Shown here piece by piece: positions 1 to 12,000 of a stretch of DNA of 64,000 bases. Made by a program: the position numbers and the translations under genes. The notes below the pieces were generated by a model that worked only from the letters and a program-made list of their open reading frames with translations, had not been told where the DNA came from and did no database searches. Positions within the stretch are counted from its first letter, which is position 1. Every line of letters starts with the position of its first letter. This DNA is from Eucalyptus grandis (Eukaryota; Streptophyta; Magnoliopsida; Myrtales; Myrtaceae): the NCBI RefSeq assembly GCF_016545825.1, contig NC_052617.1, positions 53,325,382 through 53,389,381 on the forward strand, in the 5' to 3' direction.

Positions 1-65
1 GATACCGACTTTCCTCCTCTTGTCAAGGAAAGTTCTAAACTCTCGTTCCGCCGCAAGAGTTTATT

Positions 66-1063
66 GATCCTCATGGCAGATACCGCCATGTTCCTAAAAT
101 TCCTACTCCTACTGATATAGATGAACATGGGAAACAGAAAAAAACCTCTGCCGCCGAAGCTGTTCTAAATTGGCAATCGGAGACTATGTTAGCACAAAAC
201 AATGCCTTCAAGGCAATTGACTCCAAAATTGGAAGTGTGCAACAAGACCTCCGAAGGTATGATGAAAGTACCAAGAAGATACTTTCGAATTCCGAAAAGG
301 CTTCACGCCTTGGAATCAGACAACATCTTGGGTACCATTATCTCGAAAACCCACAGCCAGAAATAGAAAAGCTCAAAACCCAAATCCAGCTTCTTGAAGA
401 AGGAAGGTTCAGACCATTTGACCCATTAGCACCTCCTGTTAAAACTGGGTATCTACCCCCACCATCTCAAACCTCTATTTTTGCCACTATTCCACCATAT
501 CCTTATAGAAGAGAACCGGATATGGCAAACTTACGAAATCGTATCAAAACCCTGCAGAAGGAAAAGGGGAAAGAAAAGGCATCACCCGAAAAAGCACCAC
601 CTACAAGATCAAGTTCCATTATTATAAGAGAAAAGCCAGAACAGATGATGCTATCAAATCCATTAGAATCTTTTCTAAAGGATTTAGGCACCCAGGAACC
701 TGACTCTGTTATCCAGCAGCCTGAACAACCTGATCCTCCCAAAATTTTGCTCCCAATGGAGCAGACTTCTCATGACACTGAAACAGAATCTTCAATATCC
801 CTTTCCTCCTCCTCATCCTTCTCAATTCCTACAGTCGATACCCTCCCCTTTGCACCGCCACTTCATCCATATTTATGGCCGACCCACCGCATGATGACAT
901 GGAATCGATTATTCGATATGGAAATGGGTCGACAAGCAATCCAACTCGCAACTCCACTCCCTATGTGTCCACTACATCAAAACAATTCTTCACCATTGAT
1001 GATATTCCTGACCAGAAATGGCCGCACCGTCTTGAAAAATTTCATACATGGCTGAAGACCTAG
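66..1063 (+). pseudogene. EPRV N-terminal/linker region (between movement and coat domains)
   Basis: The frame is open from about base 66 to 1057 and is entered from upstream; the first ATG in it is at 186. The product is hydrophilic, with a coiled, charged first part, a run rich in Pro, Glu and Lys in the middle, and a Ser-rich stretch around bases 790-830. An overlapping frame (875-1063) carries the start of the next conserved block, so the reading frame shifts near 870-890. No catalytic motif is seen. The assignment rests on its position upstream of the capsid and knuckle region. Confidence 0.6.
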
Positions 1064-1959
1064 TCTATCACCAATCATGATATGAATGATGTCTTGTACA
1101 ATTTTGTTACAAGATTTACAGGAAGCTTGAAGTTCCGGTGGCAATCACTTTCAGAACGACCGATTCATTTCCCGATGTCACCTAATTTCGCCATGCCCTT
1201 ACTCTCTTATATCATGTCTTTGTGGGAAAACCCGATGATCTTATAGAAATAAAAGAAGAGAGTTTTTTGAAAGAAGATGCTGCTCCTCCAGAAGAAACAT
1301 CTTGATAAGCATTTTAAATTAATGCTTCAAACCTTTTATCAAGTTGGAGCAGACCCAAATTTGAAGCATGTCTTCCTTACTTCCATCCCGAAAGAGCTAT
1401 CCCCGATGGTTGAAAGATCATTCTTTGGAAAGCAAAGACGGATACAAGATATTCCCTTAGGGGAAATACAGCAGGAAATCCATCTATGCCTAGAAGAAGT
1501 ATGCTTAAAACGCAAGATGGTGCAAACATACATCACAGATGACAAACGTCTCGAATCAGCCTGCTCCCGTCAAGAACTGAAAATTAAATGCTCCAAGAAA
1601 GACTGTGATGGTACATGTGGCAAATATTCTCGGAAGAAGAAACACTACAAGAAGTTTTGGATAAAAAAATCCAAGCATGGTTCCAAGCACTTCCGGAAAA
1701 GAAGAAATGGCGATACCTACGCAAAAGAAAGGATCGCACAAGCCACAAGAAATCAAATCGTTGTTACATCTCGCAATCGAAAGGACACTTTGCCAAAAGT
1801 TGTCCTCAAGCGAAAAGGTCGAATCATCTAATCCATCATATTGAGAACGAAATAGGTATTTCTCTCGAAAATGATGATATTGAATCCTTATTCTCTGGCG
1901 ATGAAGAACCATCTCGACCAAACTCTTTGTGCCATTCCCTCTCACCAAACTTCCGGTGA
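1064..1959 (+). pseudogene. EPRV coat-protein-like region with damaged zinc knuckle
   Basis: Two overlapping frames (1277-1831 and 1615-1959) hold a Lys/Arg-rich basic region followed by a retroviral-type knuckle at about 1762-1803. Its Cys, His and last Cys are present, but the second Cys position is Ser, so metal binding would be lost. A Cys-rich patch (CSKKDCDGTCGKY) comes just before it. The basic stretch and knuckle are typical of the nucleic-acid-binding end of caulimovirid coat proteins. The stop near 1070 and the frame change near 1740 break it. Confidence 0.65.
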
Positions 1960-2058
1960 AACCGAGTCGACTCGAGTCCAAGAGATTTTCCACATATCAC
2001 CATCATCCCCCGTAACCAAATCTGACATATTTTCGAGCCAAACTCACCGTCCACACTT

Positions 2059-2271
2059 CCCGTGAAAATCCTTACATCAAAGTTTGCTAAGCCTATCACC
2101 GTTATTGCTCTCATTGATACGGGGAGCAAGTTGTTCTATCTAGATACCAAAATTCTTCCTGAAGAATTCGGACCCCTTACATCGTATATTTCAGTGCAAG
2201 GCGGGAGATACTTTCTCCACAAATGTCGAACCACTCCCCAGAATCGTCCGTTCTTCCCGCATGTTCCATAA
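2059..2271 (+). pseudogene. EPRV aspartic protease fragment
   Basis: A short frame contains ALIDTGSKLFY, the active-site signature of retropepsin-like proteases (Asp-Thr-Gly/Ser), placed as expected between the knuckle and the reverse transcriptase. The frame stops at 2271, and the protease C-terminal half continues in another frame (about 2223-2435, with NKDMIIGWDI). The domain is therefore split by a frameshift. Confidence 0.6.
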
Positions 2272-2431
2272 CCGCAAAGATTTTTGGATCTAACCTTCCC
2301 AATAAAGATATGATAATTGGGTGGGACATCATGACTCAAATCTCCCCCGCTTCGCATCATTCCCGAAAAGGTCTTAGATATAAAGATCAATTCTCGAGTT
2401 TGTTAATATCCAGAGACTGTTTTCCATTGAA

Positions 2432-3296
2432 ATGAGTCTACTAGATCCAATTATGCAAAAATTGTTAGAATCTTGTTCAGAATCCCATGCAGAATTTGCT
2501 CAAAAGTGCTCTCATCCTTTATGGAAAAACCCGGAGTTCTTTGTTCGCCTTCCTTTAAAAAAAAATGAAGACATAAACCCAACCAAGGCGAGCCACATGG
2601 AAATGAAACCAGAACATTTGGTTTTAGCCCAAAGGGAATGCTCGGAACTTTTGCAACAAGGCCTTATTGAAGTTTCTGACTCACAATGGGCTTGTGAAGC
2701 CTTTTATGTCAATAAGCGTGCTGAGCAAAATAGAGGAAAAATGAGATTGGTAATCAACTATCAACCCCTCAATCTTTTCCTCCAAGACGATAAATTCCCT
2801 TTACCATCTAGAGACTCACTCTTTAGTGGTCTAACCAAAGCCCACATCTATTCCAAATTCGACCTCAAAGCCGGATTTTGGCAATTGGGCATCCATCCTG
2901 AAGACAGATCCAAGACAGGATTCTGTATTCCGAACCAACACTTCCAATGGAAAGTTCTTCCTTTTGGCTTAAAGGTAGCACCATCCCTTTTCCAAAAGGC
3001 CATGTGTCGCATCTTCCAACCAATTCTATCAAGTGCAAACAGTATACATTTATGATATTCGCTCTGATCTGAATGAACACCGCCAACTCCTTGAGCAGTT
3101 TGCGGAAATCGTAAAGAAGCATGGTATTATGCTCTCGCAAAGGAAGATGAATATTGCCCAGACAGAAATTGAATTTCGTGGTATGCACCTTAACAAAGGT
3201 ACATATTACCAAGGGCCACATATCGCTAAAGAATTATTGAAGTTTCCTCAGGATAACTTCACAACAAAGCAGTCCAGAATTTCTTGGGATAATTAA
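2432..3296 (+). pseudogene. EPRV reverse transcriptase, catalytic motif destroyed
   Basis: The frame at 2432-3055 gives a clear reverse-transcriptase N-terminal and palm region, with RLVINYQPLN, the first catalytic aspartate in KFDLKAGFWQLG, and VLPFGLKVAPSLFQK. It ends at a stop at 3053-3055, immediately before the YxDD region. The sequence continues in another frame from 3033, where the motif reads YIYDI, so one catalytic aspartate is replaced and the following hydrophobic residues are shortened. The enzyme would be inactive. Similarity to caulimovirid and Gypsy RTs is expected; the context favours the former. Confidence 0.85.
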
Positions 3297-3479
3297 CTAT
3301 CTCGGGGTTTTTGTCCCAAATATTGCAAAGCTTCGATTCCTTTGCAATCCATGTCAAGAAGAATTCCCCACCTTGGGGAAAACTCGAGACCAAAGCGATT
3401 CTTGCCGAGCTCAAAGAGATTATGCGGAATCTCCCACCATTACAAATACCGTCAACAGTAAAAGAATTCTCCAAACGAC

Positions 3480-3900
3480 GCTAGTGATGAATACTGGGCG
3501 GCTGTTCTTTTTGAAGAAATTGATGGTAAGAGACTCATTTGTGCTCATAAAAGTGGAAAGTTTTCCCAAGCTAAAATGCATTACCATTCCACTTTCAAAG
3601 AAATCCTAGCAGTAAAAAATGGAATCAAAAAGTTTGAGTTTCATCTCATCGGCCACCACTTCCTGGTGGAATTAGACATGGCATATTTTCCTCAGATGAC
3701 CAAGTTTAAACAAAAAAACAGATTCCAAATTCTCAACTCGCTTCGATGGGCTGAATGGTTTTCAAAATACTCCTTTGAAACTAAGCATATTTCGAAAGAA
3801 AATGTACTTGCCGACTTCTTAGCAAGGCCAAAGGCACCAAATGAGATCAACATGTATATCAAAAGGCCTGCTTTCCATATGCTCAACCATGGAGTAAAAA
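3480..3900 (+). pseudogene. EPRV RNase H region
   Basis: The frame from 3576 contains HYHSTFKEILAVKNGIKKF and, near the end, KHISKENVLADFLAR. This is the pattern of the caulimovirid RNase H C-terminal half, with the E and the final ADFLAR block. The first part of the domain (3373-3609) lies in a different frame and is degraded. Past about 3900 the similarity fades. Confidence 0.7.
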
Positions 3901-4205
3901 TACAAAATCGAGAACATCAAAGATTCACAGCTGGAAATACCCCCGGGAGATTATTCAAAAATCGAACGATAGCCTTGCCGAGAACCAGGAAAACCTCATG
4001 TGGCAAAGTCACACGGACCTATTTAGATTCAATGGAGGTTCGATTCTTTATCCTTTTGGGTTAAATATGAATTATCCATTCATTCATCCTCTTATCTAGA
4101 AGGAAGATGATTTTCCCGAAAGCTCAAAACGTTATTATGGTACTTAACCAATAAGTATCTAATAGCTTTTGAAATCCCAACCGAAGATTCATTGCTAACC
4201 TCACA

Positions 4206-5031
4206 ATGATATTTTTGCTCGAAAGAAACATTGAAAAGGAATGTGATAGAAATCTTTTAGAATTTCTAAATTGGTTCTATCCCCCTACATGTTGGAAACA
4301 AGACTTAGAAAAAGAACTAAGATCGATGACGCCAAACCCTAAAGTCCATACCATCCTGTTTTTTCGACGTCCTTGGAATTTTTGCAGAAATAATGGAAGT
4401 ATTCTCAATGCACCACTGGAAATAGGAACCACATCCTATAAACCTAACTTGAACAAAATCGAGAAGCTCGGATTTACGGATCTTATCCTAGATCCGTTCG
4501 ACTCGTGAAAACGAATATCGAGAACTCCAAAGAATCCTGTGCCAAGAAAACAAGACCATTCCCGAAAATATTTGGAATAATGCACCCACTACGTGGGATC
4601 ATTATGACCTAGCACCGAAGCTAAGGAAGCACTCGGACAATACGACAAGCCTCGTCGTCCCAAGAGCCCGAAATGACAAGCGAAGATGTCATCGTCCAAT
4701 CCACCAGACCCCTATGCACGCTTTGGAGGACCTCTCGTCCCAGGATCCCTACGAACAATTCCAAAGCATGGACACATCCTTCTATGCAGAGCCATCCAAT
4801 TGGCCTCAGCCAAGAATTCCTGACCTTCAAGAAGAGGAAAATACAAACTGGGCTGAAGAAGAAGCATCACATTGGGCTCATGAACAAGCATCCTCATCAC
4901 AAAGATTGGACCAAATCCTCTCACCAGAAGACCTTGAAGCCCTTGAACATAAGTACGAGGCACATCTCCTAGAAGACAGCTCGGATGACTCAGTGTGTAG
5001 CTACAATGCTCGTGACGGACGAGACCGTTGA
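4206..5031 (+). pseudogene. EPRV distal coding fragments, function unknown
   Basis: Two open stretches follow RNase H. 4206-4508 encodes a Trp/Phe-rich piece. 4714-5031 encodes an acidic, Gln/Glu-rich piece (many EE, WAEEEA, WAHEQA) and runs up to the promoter region. Their position matches the last reading frame before the large intergenic promoter of caulimovirids. I do not recognise the fold of either one. Confidence 0.45.
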
Positions 5032-5189
5032 GTCCGTACAATTTCACCGTAGCAAATCACCTGTTCACTTTTACCGTAGCACTAGGCTAGGAATGTACTG
5101 CTTCACGATGCGATTCGTTCATAGTGTGCGAATAATTCCCTTTCGGTGCCCCTGTTTGTTCCCGGACTCGTGAGCTAGGTCCCTTTGTG

Positions 5190-5230
5190 TCCTTGTGACC
5201 TCTTATTGCCTATATAAGGCAAGGAGGGTG
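5190..5230 (+). promoter_or_regulatory. 35S-like TATA promoter of the EPRV
   Basis: TATATAA lies at 5211-5217 inside GCCTATATAAGGC (5208-5220). A TGACG motif of as-1 type lies about 200 bases upstream (near 5012), within a small hairpin (ACGGAC/GTCCGT). Downstream comes a CT-rich, purine-poor leader ending in TCTTCTTCTCC (5300-5315). This matches the layout of caulimovirid pregenomic promoters. It points toward the EDRF1 gene, whose start codon is 0.8 kb downstream. Confidence 0.55.
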
Positions 5231-5512
5231 TAATGTTTTGGGCAGAGTCCCCAAGTAAAGTGTGTGCTTTGTGAAAATCTCTCCATGGCTTTCTAAATTC
5301 CATCTTCTTCTCCAAATGGTAGGATCTTTCAAGAAATGCAGCTTGGGTAGGTTAGAAACGTCTCCATCCTAGCACTCCCGAGTGTCTCTAGCTCAACTAA
5401 AGGGTGAGTTGTTTCCTGCTAAAAGGCTGTCCCTGGGGCTTGAACGGGGTTGTTCGCCCATGTGGGATGCATACCGCAAAACTTACTCTCCTTCCCCGGT
5501 TCTAAGTCTAGG

Positions 5513-5765
5513 TCCAAACTTTTAATTTGATTAATGTAATCCGTAAATTTTAACTCAATTTATAATATTGTCCATAAACTTTTAACTTATTCAATGTGGT
5601 TCCAAGACATTTGATAAACATTCAATCTATTATTTAATTATAATATTATTTTTTCATTAGTTCAAGTTTACGCATAAAATTTACATGCGCATTAAAAGTT
5701 TAGGATTACACCGAGTAAATTAAAATAAGTGTGGGGGATCATATTGAGAAAATTTAAAATTCACG
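5513..5765. repeat. Short inverted-repeat element (MITE-like)
   Basis: The left part (GTCCAAACTTTTAATTTGAT, then AATGTAATCC) is related in reverse complement to the right part (GGATTACACCGAGTAAATTA through ATTCACGGAC). The unit AAACTTTTAA...CAATGTRRTYCC also recurs internally in direct copies. The composition is AT-rich with no coding sequence. No clean target duplication was found, so the superfamily is unassigned. Confidence 0.45.
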
Positions 5766-5854
5766 GACGGAGCAAAAATTCAGCGATTATTGACGTCATT
5801 TTCCCAGGGATTTAATGATTTTTTAAACTCTTTGAATTAAGTCGTCACGCTTTC

Positions 5855-5881
<27 letters not shown>
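5855..5881. repeat. (GA)n microsatellite in EDRF1 5' region
   Basis: A perfect GA run lies about 150 bases upstream of the EDRF1 start codon, probably in the 5' UTR. Confidence 0.9.
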
Positions 5882-5885
<4 letters not shown>

Positions 5886-6028
5886 GAGACTATTCTGGTT
5901 CATTCTGGCGAGCTCCATGAAGACGACGCGAGCAGCTCTACAATGGATGACGTAGCTGAAGACCCAATCCCTTCGAAGGCTTGACGCGTCGTTACCTTCG
6001 CGACCCAGAGGCGGAGTTCATACAGAGG

Positions 6029-9000
6029 ATGGAGAGATCGCCGTCGCCGCCGCCGTCGCCGCCGCCGTGCGAAGGCTCGAGGGAGCTCCAGTGCGTGGGC
6101 AAGCTGGAGATCGTCAACCCCAAGCCCGTCGGCTTCCTCTGCGGCTCCATCCCCGTCCTCACCGACAATGCCTTTCGTCACGCCTTCGACTCCGCCCTCG
6201 TCCCCTCTCGCCAAACGTATTCGCTTCTTTTCCCTCCCCTCGTTCATCCCCTAAAATGCGTTCGCGAACTCGTTCGTCTGGCACGATCGCCTCCTTCGTT
6301 TGGAACTCGGGACGCTGTCGGTTTTTTGTTGGCTGATGATTCCTGGATTTGCTTGGTTCAGGGTGAGCGCTCCGCGGTATCAGATGCTTCCGACGGAGAC
6401 CGACCTCAAGAGGCCTCCCGTCGCTCCGAATTCTTCCGAGAAGTTGCTCCCCACCGGTGCACTGTTGTCGAGGATGGCCGCTGGAGGTAATTTTTGGGAT
6501 TGCGTTGAATGCTGGAATATGATGCGCATGTAAATAAGTAGTTGATGTTGTTTTCGTAGTGTTGTCGTGATTGTACTTCTGGATGGATTGATTAGCGTTT
6601 GGCATCCAGGAAGTCCTCCATGCGTTGTATGATTTTCAGAGAATTCGCAGCTTTGTACGTCTAAATGATTCTTCTGAACGGCTGTCTGTCAGTACACGAT
6701 GATCGAGGCAGCAGATTGTGAAATTATTTGATGATTATATGGATTGAGCTGTCCTGTGTGGGTGCAACATTCATTTAGACTGCGGCCTTGGGGGTTATTA
6801 GAGCAGTCGTAGGGTTTGCATAGAAAGTATCAAATCTTCGTTGTGCTTATTGTGGCTCTCTCATCATGATTTTTATTAGTATTCTTGTAATTCTCTGCTC
6901 AGAAGATTAAGGTCCATACATTGCAGATTTTGGTGTTATGATTTGGAAAACCAGAGGTTTTGTTTAGTTAGCTAGAACTCGATCGAATAATCTAATACTC
7001 TATGGCGTTTATGGCAAGTCTTTACTCCTTTGAAGAATGAAGCTTTGGTGGGAAGTGGATTTGGTGTTTTAATACTGAACACAATGATGTTTGGTGAAAG
7101 TAGATAGTAGTATTTGGCCTTGAAGGAGAAGGATAAATTTCAAACAGCAAAGGAGGCACTGAGTGGCAGTTTTTGAGAAGGATTGGAGTTGGTTGGGGGG
7201 ACTTCAAATCAGTTGACACTTAAGTTAAGAATGGGAGGGAAAGACTGTTGATCATGACATGCGGTGTTGCAATGAACCTCTAAAGAATTGATTCCTTAAT
7301 TTTGTGTTGCTGGGAGCAAAGAGGCTGTGGTAGCATACGTGCTTTATAATGATAAGATGTCTGCATCCATTTATCTCTCCAAGCGAGCCCTAGACTGGGA
7401 ATTGGAACCCTTCTCTAACTTTTGCAGAGAAATATATCAGAGTTATCTTAGCAGGCAAAGCAGAGGAGGCTGTTCATGGCCTATGGCTTATATGGTGTGA
7501 TCATTATAATAATATTGTAGATCTTGCAGAATATTTTTCATCAGTAATGGGAACAAGAGACTTAATTGGGATACGATTTGGAAAAAGGAATGTCTTAAGA
7601 AAAGTAAATTCCTTTGTTTGAGAAAACCTAAGAGGTGGAGGTGATCGACGCTTTCATGCTAGGAAGAAGGGGACATGTTGCTCACATCTTTCTACACAAC
7701 CTTTGGATGTGGCATACTTGGTCAACTGTTTGTGCACGGAGATGGATTGGGCCATAATATGATTATCGTAGCAAGTTATTTGGGCTTGGTACAGTATATG
7801 AGTCCTATTAATAACTGAAAGTCATCATTTTTGCATGTTAGCGCATATTTGTTAGTTTTGATTTAAAAAAGAGGACAAAAGGCCTTTCAATGGAAAGTAT
7901 TCTTATCCTTTAGATCAAAACTGTGTACTTTTGGTATTGTATGAAAGTGCTTCAACAGGCACTGCAGTTTCTGTTGCTGGTGAAAGAGCTTATTTTTGGG
8001 CTTTGATCTCTTTATGTTGATGGTTCACACCCCCTTGGTGTCTTTTTGATTACATTTCTAGCAACCAAAAAAGTTAGCGATACTTTTATTCCAAATGAAA
8101 GCTAATAACTTGTTAAAAACCCTTCACTTAATGGAAAAAAAGAATATAGAAATATGCATCCCAAAGGTGTGGAGAGTACAATTGATGTCAAATAGCACGT
8201 AAGAAAATGAGCAGGGAATTTATTGAGTGATGTACAGTCTCTTGTGTACCTAAAATAAGCAGCCCAACTACATCTTTTCATCTCTGGTCAACGTGCTTTT
8301 CTTATGCATGGGAATATTGCAATGGAAAATTCAAACTCTTCTCCAAGGATTCAATTCAGATCTAGAGCTTTTTGCAATGACACCTTTTTGCCATGTGAGA
8401 ATAATTGGTGACACTAAGGACCTTGTTGTGACTTTACGAAATGGTTAGGACTTGTTTGATTCCTTACAAAAAGTTCATAACTTCTGGTCTTATTGTCTAT
8501 TATACGAAAGATCATTTACTACTTTTTTGAATGCATGAATGGTTGATCATCAGAAGAAAATAAATAATGAACCATTAAGAAGGTGGAGATAAAAAAAATC
8601 CAGTTAAATGATGGTTTTGGACTGCCACTTATAACAGAAAATTGTCAAAAAGTGGGCCTCACAAAGACAGAGTGCATGAAGCTCTTCCCAAACTTTAGGT
8701 TAGGAAAGAGCTGAACTTGTAACTTGGTTCGCACGAAAGTGAATTTTCATAAATACAAAGATTTGCATTTCAAGAACCATCAAAAGGCGGGTTCATGGAA
8801 TTGATCAGTGTATCATGTGGTTATTTTGTCCTTTCAGAGCGTAGTTGTCTGGTGGCTGCATTTTAACATTTAATACTTGATGTTGTCCAGTTGTTAGTTA
8901 CAAAGCCTGATCCTTTAGTTGAACTTGATTAGATAATTCTTTCCTTCTGTTGTTTTCATCTTGAAGCTCCATGTCTGAAGATGCTTCTGTGTCATTCTTA

Positions 9001-12000
9001 TTGACAGATTTACCTTGGGAAGACAGTGCCATCACATCAAACTTTAGTAGGAAATGTGAAGCGCTTGCTGTATCTGGCTTGGTAGAATATGGTGATGAGA
9101 TCGATGTGATCGCTCCTGCAGATATATTGAAGCAGATATTTAAGATGCCTTATTCAAAAGCTCGTTTGTCCATTGCTGTCCATCGTATCGGGCAAACTCT
9201 TGTTCTCAACATGGGGTCTGTGCGAGAACTGACTGTCTTTGGCTCAACATTGCTTTTAGATTTCTAATCTTATGTTTCTGATATGACACAGGCCTGATGT
9301 GGAAGAGGGAGAGAAGTTGATTAAAAGGCATAGTCAATCACAATGTGCAGAACAGGCATTATTTCTTAATTTTGCCATGCATTCAGTTAGAATGGAGGCT
9401 TGTGATTGTCCAACATATAATGCTGCATCATCAAAGGACCAATTGGATTCTTCTGTTCTTCCTGGGATAGATACTTCCAACATTTTTGGTCTGCATGATG
9501 ACATTGCTGACAAAGAGCAATCAAGACAAAGCTCAGAGTATCCACAAATAAAACAGAGTGGTTTCATATGGGAAAGTAAGTCCAAGAGGAATAAAAGGCG
9601 CGATCCTGTCAAAAAGACGACACAAGTTAGTGAAAAGAACCGACATGCGGTGCAAGAGTCTGACAGGCATAGAAGAGCTGTGAATGATGGATTTTTGAGG
9701 GTCTTGTTTTGGCAATTTCACAATTTCCGTATGCTTCTGGGCAGTGACTTGCTTCTCTTTAGTAATGAAAAATATCTTGCTGTGAGTCTGCATCTGTGGG
9801 ACATTACAAGACAGGTTAATCTAATGAATCGTCTGTTTTCTTCTCTTTCTTTTTTCCACTTTAATCATAACCACATTTTTACACTATTTCTGTGTTTGTG
9901 CAGGTCACTCCATTGACTTGGCTTGAAGCCTGGCTTGATAATATCATGGCTAGTGTGCCGGAATTGGCTATTTGTTATCATCAGAATGGAGTGGTTCAGG
10001 GCTATGAGCTTCTTAAGACAGAAGACATCTTTCTATTGAAAGGCATCTCTGAGGATGGCACTCCTGCTTTTAACCCTCATGTTGTCCAGCAAAATGGCCT
10101 TTCTGTATTGAGGTTCCTTCAAGAGAACTGCAAGCAAGATCCTGGGTCATACTGGGTAAGTTTTTATTATCTATATTTCTTTTTTATTATATATTCTTGC
10201 GCTGGGTAAGTTGCTTAAAGTGAACCAGTATTTTAAAAAGTTTCTTGCGAACCTTGCTGGTGTTGAATTTTTCTTCTTTTTTTCTGACATGGTCCATCAC
10301 AGCTGTACAAAGGTGCTGGCGAAGATGTAATTCAACTTTTTGATCTTGCTGTTATCCCTAAGAATCACTCTTCTGACAATAGCGATGATAGCTCAAGCTC
10401 TTTGCCTTCACCAATGCATAGAGGAAGAAGCGACTCTTTGTTCTCACTGGGCACTCTGCTTTACCGCATTGCTCATAGACTTTCCTTATCAGTGGTCAGA
10501 ACTTTGTTGCTCCTTAGAAACTTTTCTGTTTTGCCCTATTAGCTACAATATATTGATGAAAATGTATGATTTTGCTGCAGACTCCAAAAGATAAGGCAAA
10601 ATGTGCAAGCTTCATTAGGAAGTGCTTGGAATTACTGGATGAGCCAGATCAGCTTGTATGAGTCATTAATTTGTTTTTAATTCCATTATTGGAGTACAAT
10701 TTGTATTCACTTTTTTGTGTTTTTTTATTATATTAGGTTGTACGCGCTCTTGCTCATGAACAATATGCCAGACTTATTTTGAACAATGATGATGAGGATG
10801 TTGATTTGGCATCTGAATCTGTCCCAGAAGAATGTGAAGTTACAGTTATGGATGTTGAAGAAGAATCTCGGAATTTTTTAAGAAGCATTTCTGACTCTTT
10901 TGTCCAGGACGATAAGCCCTCTTTTGTTTTAGAAGAAAAGCCTAGTGAAGTACAAAAGGAACTTCAAAATTTAGCATCAGAAGCATCATTGAATATGTCT
11001 TTAGAGGCTAGTACATCTGCTTCTGGAAAATTGGTGACATCATCTGACACTGAGAAGACAGTTTCAGAAGGAGGTGTCTCTAGTTCTGGATGCGGTGATC
11101 ACTTTGCAATCTGCCAAGTGTCCCCTGTATCTACACAAGTAATTCAAACTGTTGCAGATCCTATCTCCTTCAAGCTGGCTGCAATACATCATGTTTCTCA
11201 AGCTATTAAGTCACTGAGAGGAATGCGCCAATTGCAAAGTGACGAGGCAGAGCTGGTTGACTGTGGCAGTGGAGCTGCTGATGGAGCTCCCTTGCCTACG
11301 AACTTCTCTGTTTGTGCATGTGGTGATGCTGATTGTATTGAAGTTTGTGATATTCGTGATTGGCTGCCTACATCAAAATTGGATCATAAGCTGTGGAAAC
11401 TTATTCTGTTACTTGGAGAATCTTACTTGGCACTTGCACAAGCTTATAAAGAGGAAGGTGAGTTGCTTCAAGCATTGAAGGTTGTAGAATTAGCTTGTTC
11501 AGTCTATGGGTCAATGCCCCAACATCTTAAAGATACAAGATTTGTTTCCTCAATTGTTAGTTGTTCAACATCCTTGTCGATGCTTAATGACAAAAATGGA
11601 AGGACAAAATCAAAGTTTGATGCTGGTGAAAATCTTATATCCACCACAGACGATGATCATTTTACTTCTGAGCAATTCTCCTTCACTTACCTCTTTTGGG
11701 CCAAGGCTTGGACTTTGGTTGGAGATATATATGTTGAGTTCCACATGATAAAGGGCAAAGAGGTTTCAATTCAAACAGCTGAGAAACGGACCATGAAAGA
11801 GCTGAGAATGTCATCTGAGGTTGTGAAGGAAGTCAAAAGGCTCAAGAAGAAGTTGGGACAACTTAAGCAGAACTGCAGTTTGTGCTCCCTGGTGAATTGC
11901 AGCTGTCAAAGTGATAGGGCTAGCAGTGGTAGCAGCGCAAGCAGTAGCACTGGAGATTCACATATGATGGCTCATTGCAGAAGATCGGGAAGAAAGTCGC

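Larger units (their letters stand above)
1..5250 (+). mobile_element. Endogenous pararetrovirus (caulimovirid), 3' part, decayed
   Basis: This is an integrated relic of a plant pararetrovirus. In order on the + strand it shows a linker/coat region, a CCHC-type knuckle, an aspartic protease with a DTG motif, reverse transcriptase, RNase H, downstream pieces of unknown role, and a TATA promoter. That order fits Caulimoviridae; the single polyprotein-like arrangement recalls Petuvirus or Florendovirus-type relics, but the genus is a guess. The coding sequence is broken into many short frames by stops and indels, and key residues are altered, so it cannot make a working polyprotein. The 5' part lies outside the window. 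No LTRs or integrase are seen, which argues against a Gypsy or copia element. Confidence 0.85.

Noticed and set aside
5005..5045. Hammerhead-ribozyme-like fold near GACGGACGAGACCGTTGAGTC
   Set aside because: The conserved core CUGANGA...GAAA is absent on both strands; only a 6-bp stem remains.
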